Source: Bryobacterales bacterium
GTDB taxonomy: Bacteria; Acidobacteriota; Terriglobia; Bryobacterales; Bryobacteraceae
Length of the DNA: 64,000 nt
Direction of reading: 5' to 3'
NCBI GenBank assembly: GCA_016721425.1
Contig: JADKID010000011.1
Location: forward strand, 248,001-312,000
Numbering within the stretch: the first letter of the stretch is position 1; each line of letters begins with the position of its first letter. The translations under genes and the position numbers were made by a program. Shown here one piece after another: positions 1-10,100 of this stretch. The notes below the pieces were generated by a model. It made no database searches. It worked only from the letters and a program-made list of their open reading frames with translations, and was not told where the DNA came from.

Positions 1-1255
1 GTAGCTGCCTGCCGATCCTCCCGCGAGAGGCGCCCAACGCCAGCCGTGTGCTGATTTCGCGTCCGCGAGCCGAGCCGCGCGCCAGGAAGAGCCCGGCAAC
101 GTTCAAACACGCCAGGCCCAACAACACCGCTGTCGCCGCCAGCAGCACCCAGAGCGGCTGCGATAGCCTGCGCCGCAAACTGGAATGGCCTTGCGGCGCC
201 GGAGTCAACTCAAGGGTCGATGCGAAATACCGCTGCCGGCGCTCCGCCGTGATTGTGGGAAAGCCCGCGCGGCGCGTGTCCTCGTCCCGCATCGCCCGGA
301 ACCAGGGCTCCAGCCCTGTCTGCGCCCGCGCCAACGTCATGTCCGGCCTCAGGCGGCCCAGCACTTGCATCCAGCGGGTGCGGCGGTCCAGCAGTTGGCC
401 GAAGCCGGGAATGGCCTTGGCCGACATGGAGGCGGGAATCCAGAGTGATGGAACCTCGCCCACGTCGATGCCTCGAAACTCCGCGGCGGCCACACCGGCC
501 ACCGTCATCGGGTGCTGGTTCACCAGCACCTTCCGGCCCACGACGTTCGGATCGCTGGCCAGTTGCGTCCTCCAGAAGTCGTACGCCAGCACAACTACCG
601 GATCCGCGCCAAAAGCCCGGTCATCGTCGTTCCCCAGGACCCTGCCCAGCGACGCGCCCACCCCCAGCACCGTGAAATACGAGCCCGATACGATCTCCGC
701 GGCGGCCGGCTTGTAGTCGCCGCCCGTGGAGAGGTTGACAGTCGTGGCGGCGCGGCACAATACTCCCTCGAAAACACGGTCCTGCTGCTGCAGGTCCATG
801 CAAATCGGATAGGACATCAGATTGTAGCTGCCGAATCCGTTGGCCACTTGATCGCCCTTCCAATCGACCAGGACCAGCCGTTCTGGTTCACGGACCGGGA
901 GTGCGTGCAGCAGCACTTGATCGACCAGCGAGTAGATCGCCGTCGTCGCGCCGATCCCGAGGGCGAGCGAGAGTAGCGCAGTGGCCGTGAACGACGGACT
1001 CCGTTGGAAAGAACGCAGCGAGAAGCGAAGATCGTAGGCAAAATCCCGCAGCCACTGCGTCAGCCAGACATCGCGAACCTCCTCCCGCACCTGCGCGGGG
1101 CCGCCAAGTTCGAGTGTGGCCTGCCGTCGCGCCTCCGGCTCCGTCAGCCCGGAAGCCACGAAATCCGCCACCCGGCGATCGAAGTGATACTGCAATTCGC
1201 GGTCCAGGCCGCCCTCTAAACCTCGTCGCCGGAACCAATTGAGGAGCTGCTTCAC
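1..1255 (-). CDS. ADOP-type ABC transporter permease, N-terminal part (partial)
   Basis: This is a membrane permease of the MacB/FtsX kind found in Acidobacteria as 'orphan permeases' without an adjacent ATPase. About 418 residues are visible; the C-terminus lies before base 1. The N-terminus has a soluble region with the charged segment LDRELQYHFDRRV, then an FtsX-type membrane segment around residues 90-115 (TATALLSLALGIGATTAIYS), a MacB-like periplasmic domain, and a second membrane helix near residue 385 followed by GREISTRLALGASR, the typical FtsX loop. The start is GTG at 1255, whose G is the last base of the PadR stop codon (TAGTG), so the two genes are probably translationally coupled. 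The family is recognised from its architecture and PadR partner; the substrate is unknown. Confidence 0.85.
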   Translation of the reverse strand, partial: MKQLLNWFRRRGLEGGLDRELQYHFDRRVADFVASGLTEPEARRQATLELGGPAQVREEVRDVWLTQWLRDFAYDLRFSLRSFQRSPSFTATALLSLALGIGATTAIYSLVDQVLLHALPVREPERLVLVDWKGDQVANGFGSYNLMSYPICMDLQQQDRVFEGVLCRAATTVNLSTGGDYKPAAAEIVSGSYFTVLGVGASLGRVLGNDDDRAFGADPVVVLAYDFWRTQLASDPNVVGRKVLVNQHPMTVAGVAAAEFRGIDVGEVPSLWIPASMSAKAIPGFGQLLDRRTRWMQVLGRLRPDMTLARAQTGLEPWFRAMRDEDTRRAGFPTITAERRQRYFASTLELTPAPQGHSSLRRRLSQPLWVLLAATAVLLGLACLNVAGLFLARGSARGREISTRLALGASRGRIGRQL

Positions 1256-1593
1256 TACTTGCTCCCCTCGTTGAAGATCAGTTGGACCGCGCCCGTCAGC
1301 CGCGCCCAGCTATCCTTCTCGACGGCCAACTGCTTCCGCCCGGTTCGCGTCAAGGCGTAAAACTTGGCTTCACGGCCCGTCTCCGATTGTTTCCACTCCG
1401 ATTGCAGCCACTCCTTCTGCTCCAATCGGTGAAGAGCCGGATAGAGCGATCCCTGGTTCACCTGGACCACGGATTTCGAAATCTGCTCCAGCCGCTGCGC
1501 AATCCCGTAGCCATGCGCCGGCTCCAGCGCGAGGATCTGGAGGATCAGCATATCGAGAGTGCCTTGCGGGATGGGAAAACGGGGAGATGACAT
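1255..1593 (-). CDS. PadR-family transcriptional regulator
   Basis: A 112-residue winged-helix repressor of the PadR family, of the short acidobacterial type that accompanies orphan permeases. The motif GTLDMLILQILALEPAHGYG near residues 11-30, NQGSLYPALHRLEQKEWL in the recognition helix and wing, and TRTGRKQL after it are typical. It probably controls the permease gene that follows it, with which it shares one base (TAGTG). The start ATG at 1593 has a GGGGAGATGAC-like purine stretch just upstream. The effector is unknown. It is divergent from folP, and its operator probably lies in the 142-bp gap between them, although I could not identify a clear inverted repeat there. Confidence 0.92.
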   Translation of the reverse strand: MSSPRFPIPQGTLDMLILQILALEPAHGYGIAQRLEQISKSVVQVNQGSLYPALHRLEQKEWLQSEWKQSETGREAKFYALTRTGRKQLAVEKDSWARLTGAVQLIFNEGSK

Positions 1594-1735
1594 GGATGCC
1601 TCAACCTTCTACCATTCACGCTAAGGGAAGGATGGGTCGAAGGTCAAGGCGTCCAGTGGAGTGTGATGTAAACTTGTCACCCTCCAACAAATCCGCCTCC
1701 ACACCGCCCAAGCCGCTTAACATGGTAGTAGCCTC

Positions 1736-2578
1736 ATGTCGCGCAAAAAAGTCGATTGGAAAATCAAGAACGAGATCTACCACCTGGGGGAACGCACCTT
1801 CATCGTGGGCGCCATCAACGTCACCCCCGATTCCGTCATGGACGGCGGCAAGTACGAAGACCCCGATCGCGCCTTCGTCCGCGCCATGGAGCTCATTGAC
1901 CAGGGCGCCGATTTCCTCGAGTTCGGCGCCGAGAGCCTGCGCCAGGGCTCCAAGCGCGTCCCGGAAGCCGAGGAGCTGCGCCGCCTCATCCCCATCCTCA
2001 AGCGGCTCAAGGGCAAGATTGCCATCCCCATCATCGTCGAGACCTACAAGCCCGCTGTCGCCGAAAAGGCCATCGAGCACGGCGCCACCGTCATCAAGGA
2101 CTCCACTGGCCTCACCATGGAGCCCGATCTCGCCAAGGTCGTCATGCAGCACGACGTCGGCTTCATCATGCAACACATGCGCGGCACTCCGGAGACGTGG
2201 GCCAAGCTGCAATCCTTCAAGGATCCGGTCGGCATGATCGCCGCCGAGATGAACGCCGCCCTCAACCGCGCCGGTCGCGCCGGCGTCCTCCGCGAGCGGC
2301 TCGTGGTCGACCCCGGCCTCGGCATCGGCAAGCGCAAGGAGGCCAATACCGAGATCCTCGTCGGCCTCGACGCGTTCAACCAGTACCACCTGCCGATTCA
2401 GATCAGCCCGTCAGGCAAGCCGTTCAACTCCGCCGTCGCTGTCGATCCCAGCGACACCACCACCATTGCCGCCGCCACCATGGCGGTGCTGCGCGGTGCG
2501 CACCTTATTCGCGTCCACGATGTGGCGCTGGTGCGGCCGGCCGTGCTGATTGCGGATCAGGCGATCCAGGGCGAATAA
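1736..2578 (+). CDS. folP: Dihydropteroate synthase-like protein with altered substrate loops
   Basis: A 280-residue TIM-barrel protein of the pterin-binding family; the canonical enzyme joins pterin pyrophosphate to p-aminobenzoate in folate synthesis. Family motifs are clear: INVTPDSVMDGG at 27-38, DPGLGIGK, SGKPF and a C-terminal IRVHDV. Several residues differ from the usual pattern. The loop normally reading GGESTRPG is GAESLRQG (residues 64-71). The usual SVDTYK is IVETYK (Glu102), and the usual IND is IKD (Lys121). It could be a true but divergent FolP or a related pterin-binding enzyme. No other folate gene lies nearby. Its last 74 bases overlap the convergent lipase gene. Confidence 0.8.
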   Translation: MSRKKVDWKIKNEIYHLGERTFIVGAINVTPDSVMDGGKYEDPDRAFVRAMELIDQGADFLEFGAESLRQGSKRVPEAEELRRLIPILKRLKGKIAIPIIVETYKPAVAEKAIEHGATVIKDSTGLTMEPDLAKVVMQHDVGFIMQHMRGTPETWAKLQSFKDPVGMIAAEMNAALNRAGRAGVLRERLVVDPGLGIGKRKEANTEILVGLDAFNQYHLPIQISPSGKPFNSAVAVDPSDTTTIAAATMAVLRGAHLIRVHDVALVRPAVLIADQAIQGE

Positions 2579-3926
2579 GGCTCAGCGTCTGCGTGTAGCC
2601 GCCCTCGATCCGCGCTTCGTCGCGGGTCCAGCCGTCCGGGCCCTCGCTCCAAATGTCGGTCAATTCCGCCGGATGCTTTTCGGCGTGGAAAAAGCGGCCC
2701 GATGGCGATTTGCGCCACTCTACGCCCGCGCCGGAAATCAGCCGCGTGGTGCCTGGGCGCGGCTCCAGAATCGCGGCACCCAACCGCAGCAACACGTTAT
2801 CCTCGGCCGGCGTAGTCCCGATGGTCTGCCACTCGTCGCCATCCTTCAGGAACGAGAGCACCGCGCGGGCCGTCAGATGCTCCGGTCCGTCCACCTTGGC
2901 CATCACGTTCGGCGCCCGGCACAGTACGCCCACCGAGTCTGTGTGGCGGTAGGGCAGGATGCGCGTGCGCTCCGGCGGGCGCGCGAATCCGATGGAAGCG
3001 CTCATCGTCGAGACCAGTCCGTCGGAGGCGTTGGCCTCCCCCTCGAAGCCGCACGCATTGCCGGTCAGCGCCAGCGCATCCACGCCGCGCAAGTCGTCTT
3101 TTCCGTCGTTCCAGGTGCCCAAATCGTACAAAAAGTCGCTTCCAGGAGTCATTTCGGGTAGTTGTTTGGACACAAACGGCAGGTTGAAGGAGAGGTATGA
3201 GCCGAAGTTCGGCGTCGCCATCAGGACCAGCTTGCGGACCCGGTGTGGATCCGGCGGCAGGAATCCGCCGTCGCTCTGCTTGCCGGCCAGGTACGATCGC
3301 GCAATCAGCCCGCCCATGCTGTGGCCAATCAGGTCCGCCTGCTCCAGCGGCTCGCCGCTCGTGGTCGGGTACTTTGCCAGGAACCGTCCCAGCGCCTGCC
3401 CGCAGTCTTCAATTGATCCGCCGCGGCACTCCACGCAGTTGTCGAAGAAGAGCACCGGGAAGCCCTCGGCGCGCAGCAGCGGCTCCAGTTCGCCGAAGGT
3501 GCTGCGCGAGCGCGGCGTCGATTCCGAGACCGGGCACGTGCCGTAGCGGATGAACTCTGCCAGAGTGTTGCTGAACTGGAATCCGTTCAGCAGCACCACG
3601 GGCGCGGCCGCCGCAGTCGCATCCACCGGCGGTGGCGCCTGCACGTGGATTGTCAGGCTCTGGCGCTGCTCCACGCCGCGGTAGTCCTGCCATCGCAGCG
3701 TGACCTCATAGGGGCCCGGCGCCGCCAGCGAAGGGATCACCAACAGGCCCGCTCCGGAATCCGCGCCCCAGGCGAAGGAGAACTCTTCTTCGCTGGCCGG
3801 TGTGGTCTCCACCGAGACGTCCGTCCCGCGCGTCAGCCGCTCCAGCGGAGCCAGCCGGTGGCCGCGTCCGGCCACCTGGGCGCTCAAAAGCGGCGCCATG
3901 CCCAGCAGTACGAGTAGTAGCTTCAT
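2505..3926 (-). CDS. Secreted alpha/beta-hydrolase (lipase/esterase-like)
   Basis: A 473-residue exported hydrolase. It opens with a signal peptide (MKLLLVLLGMAPLLSAQ), followed by a beta-sandwich-like region to about residue 105, then the alpha/beta-hydrolase core starting at APVVLLNGFQ. The nucleophile elbow GHSMGG gives the catalytic Ser. Likely Asp and His partners are in ASDGLVS and YRHTDS. Several Cys residues (CPVSE, CVECRGG, CGQAL) suggest disulfides in the exported protein. The ATG at 3926 is preferred over the adjacent GTG at 3929. The C-terminal roughly 24 codons are antisense to the 3' end of folP, an unusually long tail-to-tail overlap. The substrate cannot be told from sequence. 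Confidence 0.85.
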   Translation of the reverse strand: MKLLLVLLGMAPLLSAQVAGRGHRLAPLERLTRGTDVSVETTPASEEEFSFAWGADSGAGLLVIPSLAAPGPYEVTLRWQDYRGVEQRQSLTIHVQAPPPVDATAAAAPVVLLNGFQFSNTLAEFIRYGTCPVSESTPRSRSTFGELEPLLRAEGFPVLFFDNCVECRGGSIEDCGQALGRFLAKYPTTSGEPLEQADLIGHSMGGLIARSYLAGKQSDGGFLPPDPHRVRKLVLMATPNFGSYLSFNLPFVSKQLPEMTPGSDFLYDLGTWNDGKDDLRGVDALALTGNACGFEGEANASDGLVSTMSASIGFARPPERTRILPYRHTDSVGVLCRAPNVMAKVDGPEHLTARAVLSFLKDGDEWQTIGTTPAEDNVLLRLGAAILEPRPGTTRLISGAGVEWRKSPSGRFFHAEKHPAELTDIWSEGPDGWTRDEARIEGGYTQTLSLIRPGSPDPQSARPAAPAPHRGRE

Positions 3927-3968
3927 CACTCCTTCGATGGAGTTGCCCGCCGGTTGGTTACGGCGGCG

Positions 3969-5390
3969 TTAGTGCCCGGCCGTCGGTCGCACCGATGCCA
4001 GCGAATCCGCGCCGGCCAGTTTCGGCCACATATAGCCGTAGACCGCGACAAGGGCGAAACACACCATCGGCACGGCGAAGCCGCGCGACATGTCGTAATG
4101 ATCCGCAATCGCGCCCATCGCCTTCGGCAGCACCGCTCCGCCCATGATCGCCATCACGATGTACGACGACGCCTTCTTGGCCCGAGCGCCCAATCCAAAG
4201 ATGCCCAGCGCAAAGATCGTCGGGAACATGATCGACATGAAGAAGAAGCTCAGGAACACGCACGCCACCGAAACCCAGCCCAGCTTCAAAAAGACCACCA
4301 GCGTAGCCACCACATTGGCCACGGCGTAGTAACACAGGATCTTGTGCGCGGAAAACTTCTTCAGCAGCCCGGCGCCGGAGAAGCGGCCTGCCAGGAAGAG
4401 CATGAAGCCCAGCGATGCCATGTTCGCCGCGCCCTTATCGCTGATGGCCAGCACCCCGTCCTTGGTGGTGTGGAACCAGCCGCTCAGCCAGTCACTCAGG
4501 AACCCGGCGTTGGCCGAGAGGTCCTTCATGCCCGTGTCCCACGACGCCGGGATCGGCGGCACATCGGCCGTCAGGTAGTTGATGAAGAAGCTGAAGATGC
4601 CGGCCTGCGCCGCGACGTAGACAAATTGCGCCGCCACGGCCATCACGAAGTGCGGGTGAGACCAGATGGATTTCGAAACGCCCGGCGTAGTGTCGTCCAG
4701 GTGGTAGTCATCTTCGGCCTTGATGTCCGGGATGTTCGCAAAGTAGAAGATCACAGCCAGGATCAGCACGGCAACCGCGATGCCTGCATACGGAATGTAG
4801 AGCGTCGCGCTGCCCGTGCTCTGCCCCTGCGCGTTCTTCGAGTAAAAGTACATGCTGCCGACGATGGGGCCGAAGATCCAGCCGATGCCATTGGTGGATT
4901 GCGCCAGGTTGATGCGCGTCGCGGCATACTGCGGATCGCCCAGAACCGTCGTATAGGGATTGGCGATGGTCTCCAGAAACGTCAGGCCCGTCGCGATCAG
5001 GCAGACGCCAAACAGAAACGCCACAAACGCCATGTTGGCCGAGACCTGGCCCGTGCGCACCATGTCGTTGATGCTGGTGGCGGGGATGAACCAGAATCCG
5101 CCGGCCGCCACAATGACCAGCCCTGTGATGATGCCGCCCTTGTACCCCAGTTTTGTGGCCAGCCACCCGGCCGGAATCGACATCAGAAAATAGCCGAGAT
5201 AGTGCGCGAACTGCACCCATGCCGATTGCGCCTTGGTCAGGCCCAGCTCATCCTGAAAGTGCTTGTCCATCACGTCGATCATCCCGTTACAGAATCCCCA
5301 CAGGAGGAAAAGCGAAGTGACCAGGATGAATGTGAAGACAACGTTCTGGCCGTCCGGCGTGACGAACATACCTTTTTTCTGATTGCTCAT
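3969..5390 (-). CDS. FHS-family sugar:H+ symporter (fucose permease-like, MFS)
   Basis: A 473-residue, 12-helix major-facilitator transporter of the fucose-galactose-glucose-hexuronate type. The first helix carries LFLLWGFCNGMIDVMDKHFQ, corresponding to the proton/sugar-coupling Asp region of FucP. FLETIANPY carries the Glu conserved in this family, and the N-domain loop motif is GWLATKLGYKGG. An extended periplasmic segment (STSINDM... and DTGMKDLSANAG) lies between helices, longer than in E. coli FucP. It is divergent from the sugar-phosphate isomerase-like gene at 5471 with an 80-bp shared promoter region, which suggests a small sugar uptake and conversion locus. The exact sugar is not predictable. 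Confidence 0.88.
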   Translation of the reverse strand: MSNQKKGMFVTPDGQNVVFTFILVTSLFLLWGFCNGMIDVMDKHFQDELGLTKAQSAWVQFAHYLGYFLMSIPAGWLATKLGYKGGIITGLVIVAAGGFWFIPATSINDMVRTGQVSANMAFVAFLFGVCLIATGLTFLETIANPYTTVLGDPQYAATRINLAQSTNGIGWIFGPIVGSMYFYSKNAQGQSTGSATLYIPYAGIAVAVLILAVIFYFANIPDIKAEDDYHLDDTTPGVSKSIWSHPHFVMAVAAQFVYVAAQAGIFSFFINYLTADVPPIPASWDTGMKDLSANAGFLSDWLSGWFHTTKDGVLAISDKGAANMASLGFMLFLAGRFSGAGLLKKFSAHKILCYYAVANVVATLVVFLKLGWVSVACVFLSFFFMSIMFPTIFALGIFGLGARAKKASSYIVMAIMGGAVLPKAMGAIADHYDMSRGFAVPMVCFALVAVYGYMWPKLAGADSLASVRPTAGH

Positions 5391-5470
5391 GGGGATCGCA
5401 ATGAGTCTATCAACCGCAGAGCTGTCCTGTCCCGCTGTAACATCAGTCAGACGGCCCTTTCGGAGTCACC

Positions 5471-6370
5471 ATGCCACTAGCCGCATTCCCGAAGTGTTTC
5501 CTCCAGGCGCTCTGCGTCACCGGGGAGATGACCCTCGATCAGTGGATCGATCTCTCCGCCGGATTTGACCTCGACGGCCTGGAGTTCTACTGGCCCTTTA
5601 CGCCCTGGCAGAACCCCGGCGAACTGGAGCGCATCCGCCGCCGCGTGGAGGATCAGGGCCGCTCCATCCCGATGATGTGCTACTCGCCGGATTTCACCCA
5701 ACCCGATCCGGCCCGCCGCCGCGACGAGGTGGAGCAGGAAAAGACCGCCATCCGCACCTGCCCCCAACTGGGCGTGCAGTTTCTGCGCGTGCTCTCCGGA
5801 CAGCGCCGTCCCGATGTCTCGCGTCACGATGGCATCCGTTGGGTGGCCGAGTGCATCCACGAACTGATCCCCACGGCAATCCAGCACGGCGTCACGCTAA
5901 TTCTCGAGAACCACTACAAAGACAACTTCTGGAGCTTTCCGGAGTTTGCCCAGAAGCGCGACGTCTTCCTGGAACTGCTCGATGCCATCGGGCCGGCGCC
6001 CAACTTCGGGGTGAACTTCGATCCCTCCAATTCAGTCATCGCCGGCGAGGACCCCATCGTCCTGCTGGAGGCAGTGAAGCATCGAGTGGTCAGCATGCAC
6101 GCCTCGGATCGCTACTTTGAGGGCGGCACGCTGGACGACCTGCTGCGCATCGACGCCAATCCAAACAGCGGTTACGCCGGCATCCTGCAGCACGGTGTCG
6201 TCGGCCGGGGTCTGAACGACTTCGACCGCATTTTCAGCATCCTGAAGAGCGTTGGCTTCACCGGCTGGATCTCGATCGAGGATGGCCAGGACCCCGTAAC
6301 AGGCCCCGGCGACATCGCGGAGTCGGCTGTTTTCCTACGCCAGAAGATGCAGCAGCACGGTCTCCGGTAA
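5471..6370 (+). CDS. Sugar phosphate isomerase/epimerase (xylose isomerase-like TIM barrel)
   Basis: A 299-residue AP-endonuclease-2/xylose-isomerase-type TIM barrel, likely a cytosolic metal-dependent sugar isomerase or epimerase. Candidate metal ligands fall in the expected order: Glu in LILENHY, Asp in NFDPSN, His in SMHASD and Glu in SIEDGQ. There is no signal peptide. The ATG at 5471 follows GGAG with five bases between them, so the start is well supported. It lies opposite the FHS sugar permease, and the two probably act on the same carbohydrate, which is inference from context. The family includes hydroxypyruvate isomerase, tagatose epimerase and inosose dehydratase-like enzymes, so the reaction is left open. 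Confidence 0.85.
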   Translation: MPLAAFPKCFLQALCVTGEMTLDQWIDLSAGFDLDGLEFYWPFTPWQNPGELERIRRRVEDQGRSIPMMCYSPDFTQPDPARRRDEVEQEKTAIRTCPQLGVQFLRVLSGQRRPDVSRHDGIRWVAECIHELIPTAIQHGVTLILENHYKDNFWSFPEFAQKRDVFLELLDAIGPAPNFGVNFDPSNSVIAGEDPIVLLEAVKHRVVSMHASDRYFEGGTLDDLLRIDANPNSGYAGILQHGVVGRGLNDFDRIFSILKSVGFTGWISIEDGQDPVTGPGDIAESAVFLRQKMQQHGLR

Positions 6371-6375
6371 GCGGG

Positions 6376-6963
6376 CTACTTCGCTTGCGGCTCCGGCACG
6401 ATCCACAGGAAAAATTTGTGGCTCAGATACGTGTCCTGGTCGTCGCCATCATCCAGCTTGATCTCTTTCAGCGGCTTCCAGTCGCCCATGTCGAACGTGT
6501 TGGAGACGATCCGCGTGCCGGGCTTCAGCTCCTTCAATAGCTTGGGCCGCAGTTTCAGGTTGACGCTGTTGAGCAGGAACAGGGTCACCACCGACGCCTC
6601 ATGGACATCGGCCTCAAAGAGGTCCTTCTCTTCAAAGCGCACCAGGTTCTCCACGCCGGCCTTCCGCGCATTGTCGTTGGCCTCTTTGATGCGCACGGGG
6701 TTGATGTCGATACCCACGCCGCGCGCGCCTACCGCCTTGGCGGCCTCAATCACGATGCGGCCATCGCCACACCCCAGATCGTAGACAACGTCCGTTCTCT
6801 TCACGTCGGCGAGCTTGAGCATGGCCCGCACGGCCTCTTCGGTTGTTGGCACATAGGGCACGTCGGGGGCCCGCTTGGGTGCGGCCTCCTGCGCAGTGGC
6901 GGCCGCCAGGGAGAGCACGGCCACGAGAAGCGTCGAGTAGGAAAACGAAGTGGGGAATGTCAT
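6376..6963 (-). CDS. Exported class I SAM-dependent methyltransferase
   Basis: A 195-residue protein with a signal-like N-terminus (MTFPTSFSYSTLLVAVLSLAAATAQE) and a compact Rossmann methyltransferase fold. SAM-binding motif I is VYDLGCGDGRIVIEAA, and motif II is GVGIDINPVRI. The open frame extends upstream to 7158, but the ATG at 6963 is chosen because it puts the signal sequence at the N-terminus and the upstream part has no recognisable content. Exported methyltransferases are odd because SAM is cytoplasmic; the hydrophobic stretch may be a membrane anchor instead. Homologues of this kind are widespread in Acidobacteria and Planctomycetes without known substrate. It ends 5 bases from the convergent isomerase-like gene. 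Confidence 0.8.
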   Translation of the reverse strand: MTFPTSFSYSTLLVAVLSLAAATAQEAAPKRAPDVPYVPTTEEAVRAMLKLADVKRTDVVYDLGCGDGRIVIEAAKAVGARGVGIDINPVRIKEANDNARKAGVENLVRFEEKDLFEADVHEASVVTLFLLNSVNLKLRPKLLKELKPGTRIVSNTFDMGDWKPLKEIKLDDGDDQDTYLSHKFFLWIVPEPQAK

Positions 6964-7102
6964 GGTACTTTTGCCGCCGATTCCACGAGGGTATCTCAAA
7001 ACCGGCGTCGGAGCATCCGCTATACTGTCCACTGTGCCGGTTGGCGCTGATCCCGTGTAGTGACGGGGTCCGCGAAGGCGCCGCAGGCCAGTTTCCCCTG
7101 GG

Positions 7103-10100
7103 ATGTCATTCATGAGGAGAAAGATCGCCCGTTGCAGGCGCTCTTGTGTCTGCCGCATTTATCGGAGTTTGCTGGCGCTCTGTCTGCTGTTGGTGGGCGT
7201 TCATGCGCCGCTCAGCGCCAGATCGCAGGGCCGCGGAGCCGCCTCCGCCACAGCCCCGGATGGCGTCTACAAGTCGTTCGGATTGTCGCCCGATGCCCGC
7301 ACCTTCCTTTACTTGAGGGCCGCCGGCGCTTTCCCCACCTTTGAGCTGTATCTTCGCGACACGGAAACTGGCGCCACTACCCGCGTGACCAACGAGGCCG
7401 TGCACCACGCCGCCTGGTCGCCGGATGGAAAAACCTTGGCCTATCAGTGGCTCGATCTGGACGGCCGGTTCCACGTCTGCCTTTATGACATCGCCACCCG
7501 CGAGAGCACGGAGCTCGCCGCCGGCCGCCTCAAGCCGGATTTCCTGGAGTGGTCGCCCGATTCCGCTGAACTGCTCTACCTCACCGTCGAGCCTCACGGC
7601 CAGGACGCCTTCGAAACCGGCGAATGGGACTCCACCCTGCATCGCCATCCGCTTCGCGGCGGCCCTGTGATGTCCATTCCCGGTGTGCAGTGGGCGCGGT
7701 TCAGCGAGGGGCAACTGGTGGTAGCGGGCAACCCGGCGCCGGCCGGCTACCGCTCCATTCCCAATCCGAATGCCGAGCGCATTGAACGGTTCGCCATTCA
7801 CGACGGCCAGATCTACGCCAATACGCACCGCGATGGCACAGCCGGCGCATCGCGATGGAACGCCGCCGCCGGCGCCTATGAACCCGCCAGCACAAGCCGG
7901 TTGGCCTCCGGAGGCCCGCTCACCGCGCCCGCCGGCGCCAACTGGCGGCTCCCCTATTACGGCCTGGCAGCTATGGTGCAAGGTGGCGCGGGCTTTTCCG
8001 GCGGCGCATGCGACGGCGCCGTCTGCATGGTGATCGCTCACAATGCCCGGCTGAACTACGCGCTCGATTTCCAGCAGGTCTCCGAGGCCAACGAGGGCAA
8101 CCAGCACATCCTCGCTGTAGAGGCCGGTACCGTGGCAGCCCTCGCCAATGGCCTCGCCTGCAGCACGATGATGGCCTGCACGGTAAGCTACGACGGCTAC
8201 TCCCAAACCTGCAAAGATCCCAACACCGGCGCCGGTAACTACGTCGCCATCGCCCACATGGACGGCAGCTATTCGTTCTACGCCCACCTGAAGTCGGGCA
8301 GTGTTGCCGTCCAGGTTGGGCAAACCGTAGCCCAGGGCGCCTACCTCGCTGACCAGGGACACTCCGGCGGCGCCGCTGCCTACAACAACTACCGGACGTG
8401 CGGTGATCATCTCCACTACCAGCGGCAAACTGCGCCGGCCGTCTGGTCCCAGGCCATCCCCACAGATTTCGAAGACACGCCTTGTCTCCTGGCCTGCACG
8501 AACATCTACCCGTCGAAGAACGTGGAGCTCGCGCCCGCCCCTTCCGTGGTGGCGATCCAACCCGTTAGCGCCCTGGCGGGCAGCACCGTCAACGTCACCT
8601 TCACCGGCTCGAACTATCTGTACGGCACCACGCTCACCGTCAGCGGGTCGGGTGTCACCGCCGGCACGGTCTCTGTTGTCAGCGCAACGCAGGCAACCGC
8701 GACCCTAGTGGTGGCTCCCGATGCCGCGCTCGGCCCGCGGGACCTGGTTTTGACTACGGCCCGCGGCAGCAGCCAGCCGCTCCCGTTTCAGGTGAGCGTG
8801 CCGGTCGCCGTGACGCTCGCCACCCAGCCGGCTGGGCTCACCCTCAGTGTGGACGGCCAATCCTGCATCTCTCCCTGCGCCCTGCAATGGCACTCCGGCA
8901 CAAACCATACCATCGCCGCGCCCGTGGTGGTGATAGGCGTGCCGGGCGTGACCGGCACACGCCTGGCCTGGAAGACGTGGAGCGACGGCGGCACGGCCGC
9001 CCATTCCGTCACCACGCCCCTCACGGCAGTTACGTACACGGCGGTTTTCGCCACCCAGTATCTGCTCACCACCGTCGCCGCACCGTCCGCCATGGGCAGC
9101 ATCGCGCCCGCCACCGGGTGGTTTGACAGCGGCACCATCGTGCCCGTCAGCGCCACGCCCGCCGCCGGCTTCGCCTTCACCGGATTCTCGGGCGTCCTCA
9201 CGGGGATCGTCACGCCACAGCCGGTCACCATGGCCGGCCCGCTGAGCGTGACCGCCGGTTTCCGCTCGCTCTACTCGCTCAGCCCCGCCGCGCTCAACTT
9301 TGCCGGGCCCGTGGGCGGCGCCGCCTTGACCGCCCCGCAGGTGATCACGGTAAACGGCAGCGGAGGCATCAACACATGGACCGCCACCTCCGATAAGCCC
9401 TGGTTGCAGGTCACGCCGATTGCCGGACAACGCAATGGCCGGTTTACCATTTCCATCCTCCGCTCCGCGCTGCCGCCGCTGGGTATCTACACCGGCAAGG
9501 TGACAATCACCGCCGGCGCCGCCTATGCCGGCAGCCTGGTGCTGCCCTGCACGCTCTCCATGAAGCCCTTCACGGGCGCGCCCTTCGGGACCCTGGAAAC
9601 CCCGGCCGACGGCGCCACCGGGCTGGCCGGCAGCGTGGCTGTCACGGGCTGGGCTCTGGACGATATCGGCGTCAACAAGGTGACCATCTGGCGTGATCGC
9701 GTTGGGGCAGAGGGCGTCCATCCCAACGGCCTCGTCTATATTGGTGACGCCACGTTCGTCTCCGGCGCGCGCCCCGATGTGGAAGCATCGCAACCCGGCC
9801 TCCCTGCGGCCTACCGCGCCGGTTGGGGCTACCTGCTGCTCACCAATGCGCTGCCCGGCCCCCCGGGGAAGGGCGGCAACGGCGTCTTCAAGTTCCATGC
9901 ATTCGCCGTGGACGAAGAGGGCAATCAGACCAAGCTCGGCACCAAGTCATTTACCGTCGACAACCAGTCGTCGGTAAGGCCCTTCGGTACTATCGATTCG
10001 CCCGCGCCGGGCGAAACCGTCTCGGGGGCGTCGTTCAGCAACTCAGGCTGGGCGCTCACACCACAGCCCTCCGTGATCCCCGCTGATGGCTCCACCATCT

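Noticed and set aside
3954..5480. 508-codon plus-strand frame opposite the FHS permease
   Set aside because: Antisense to a clear transporter; composition shows codon-mirror bias.
7024..7102. Riboswitch (c-di-GMP or cobalamin type) before the M23 protein
   Set aside because: A small CCCGT/ACGGG hairpin exists, but the conserved cores of these classes are absent.
8705..9898. 397-codon minus-strand frame opposite the M23 protein
   Set aside because: Gly/Ala/Arg-rich shadow with no motif.
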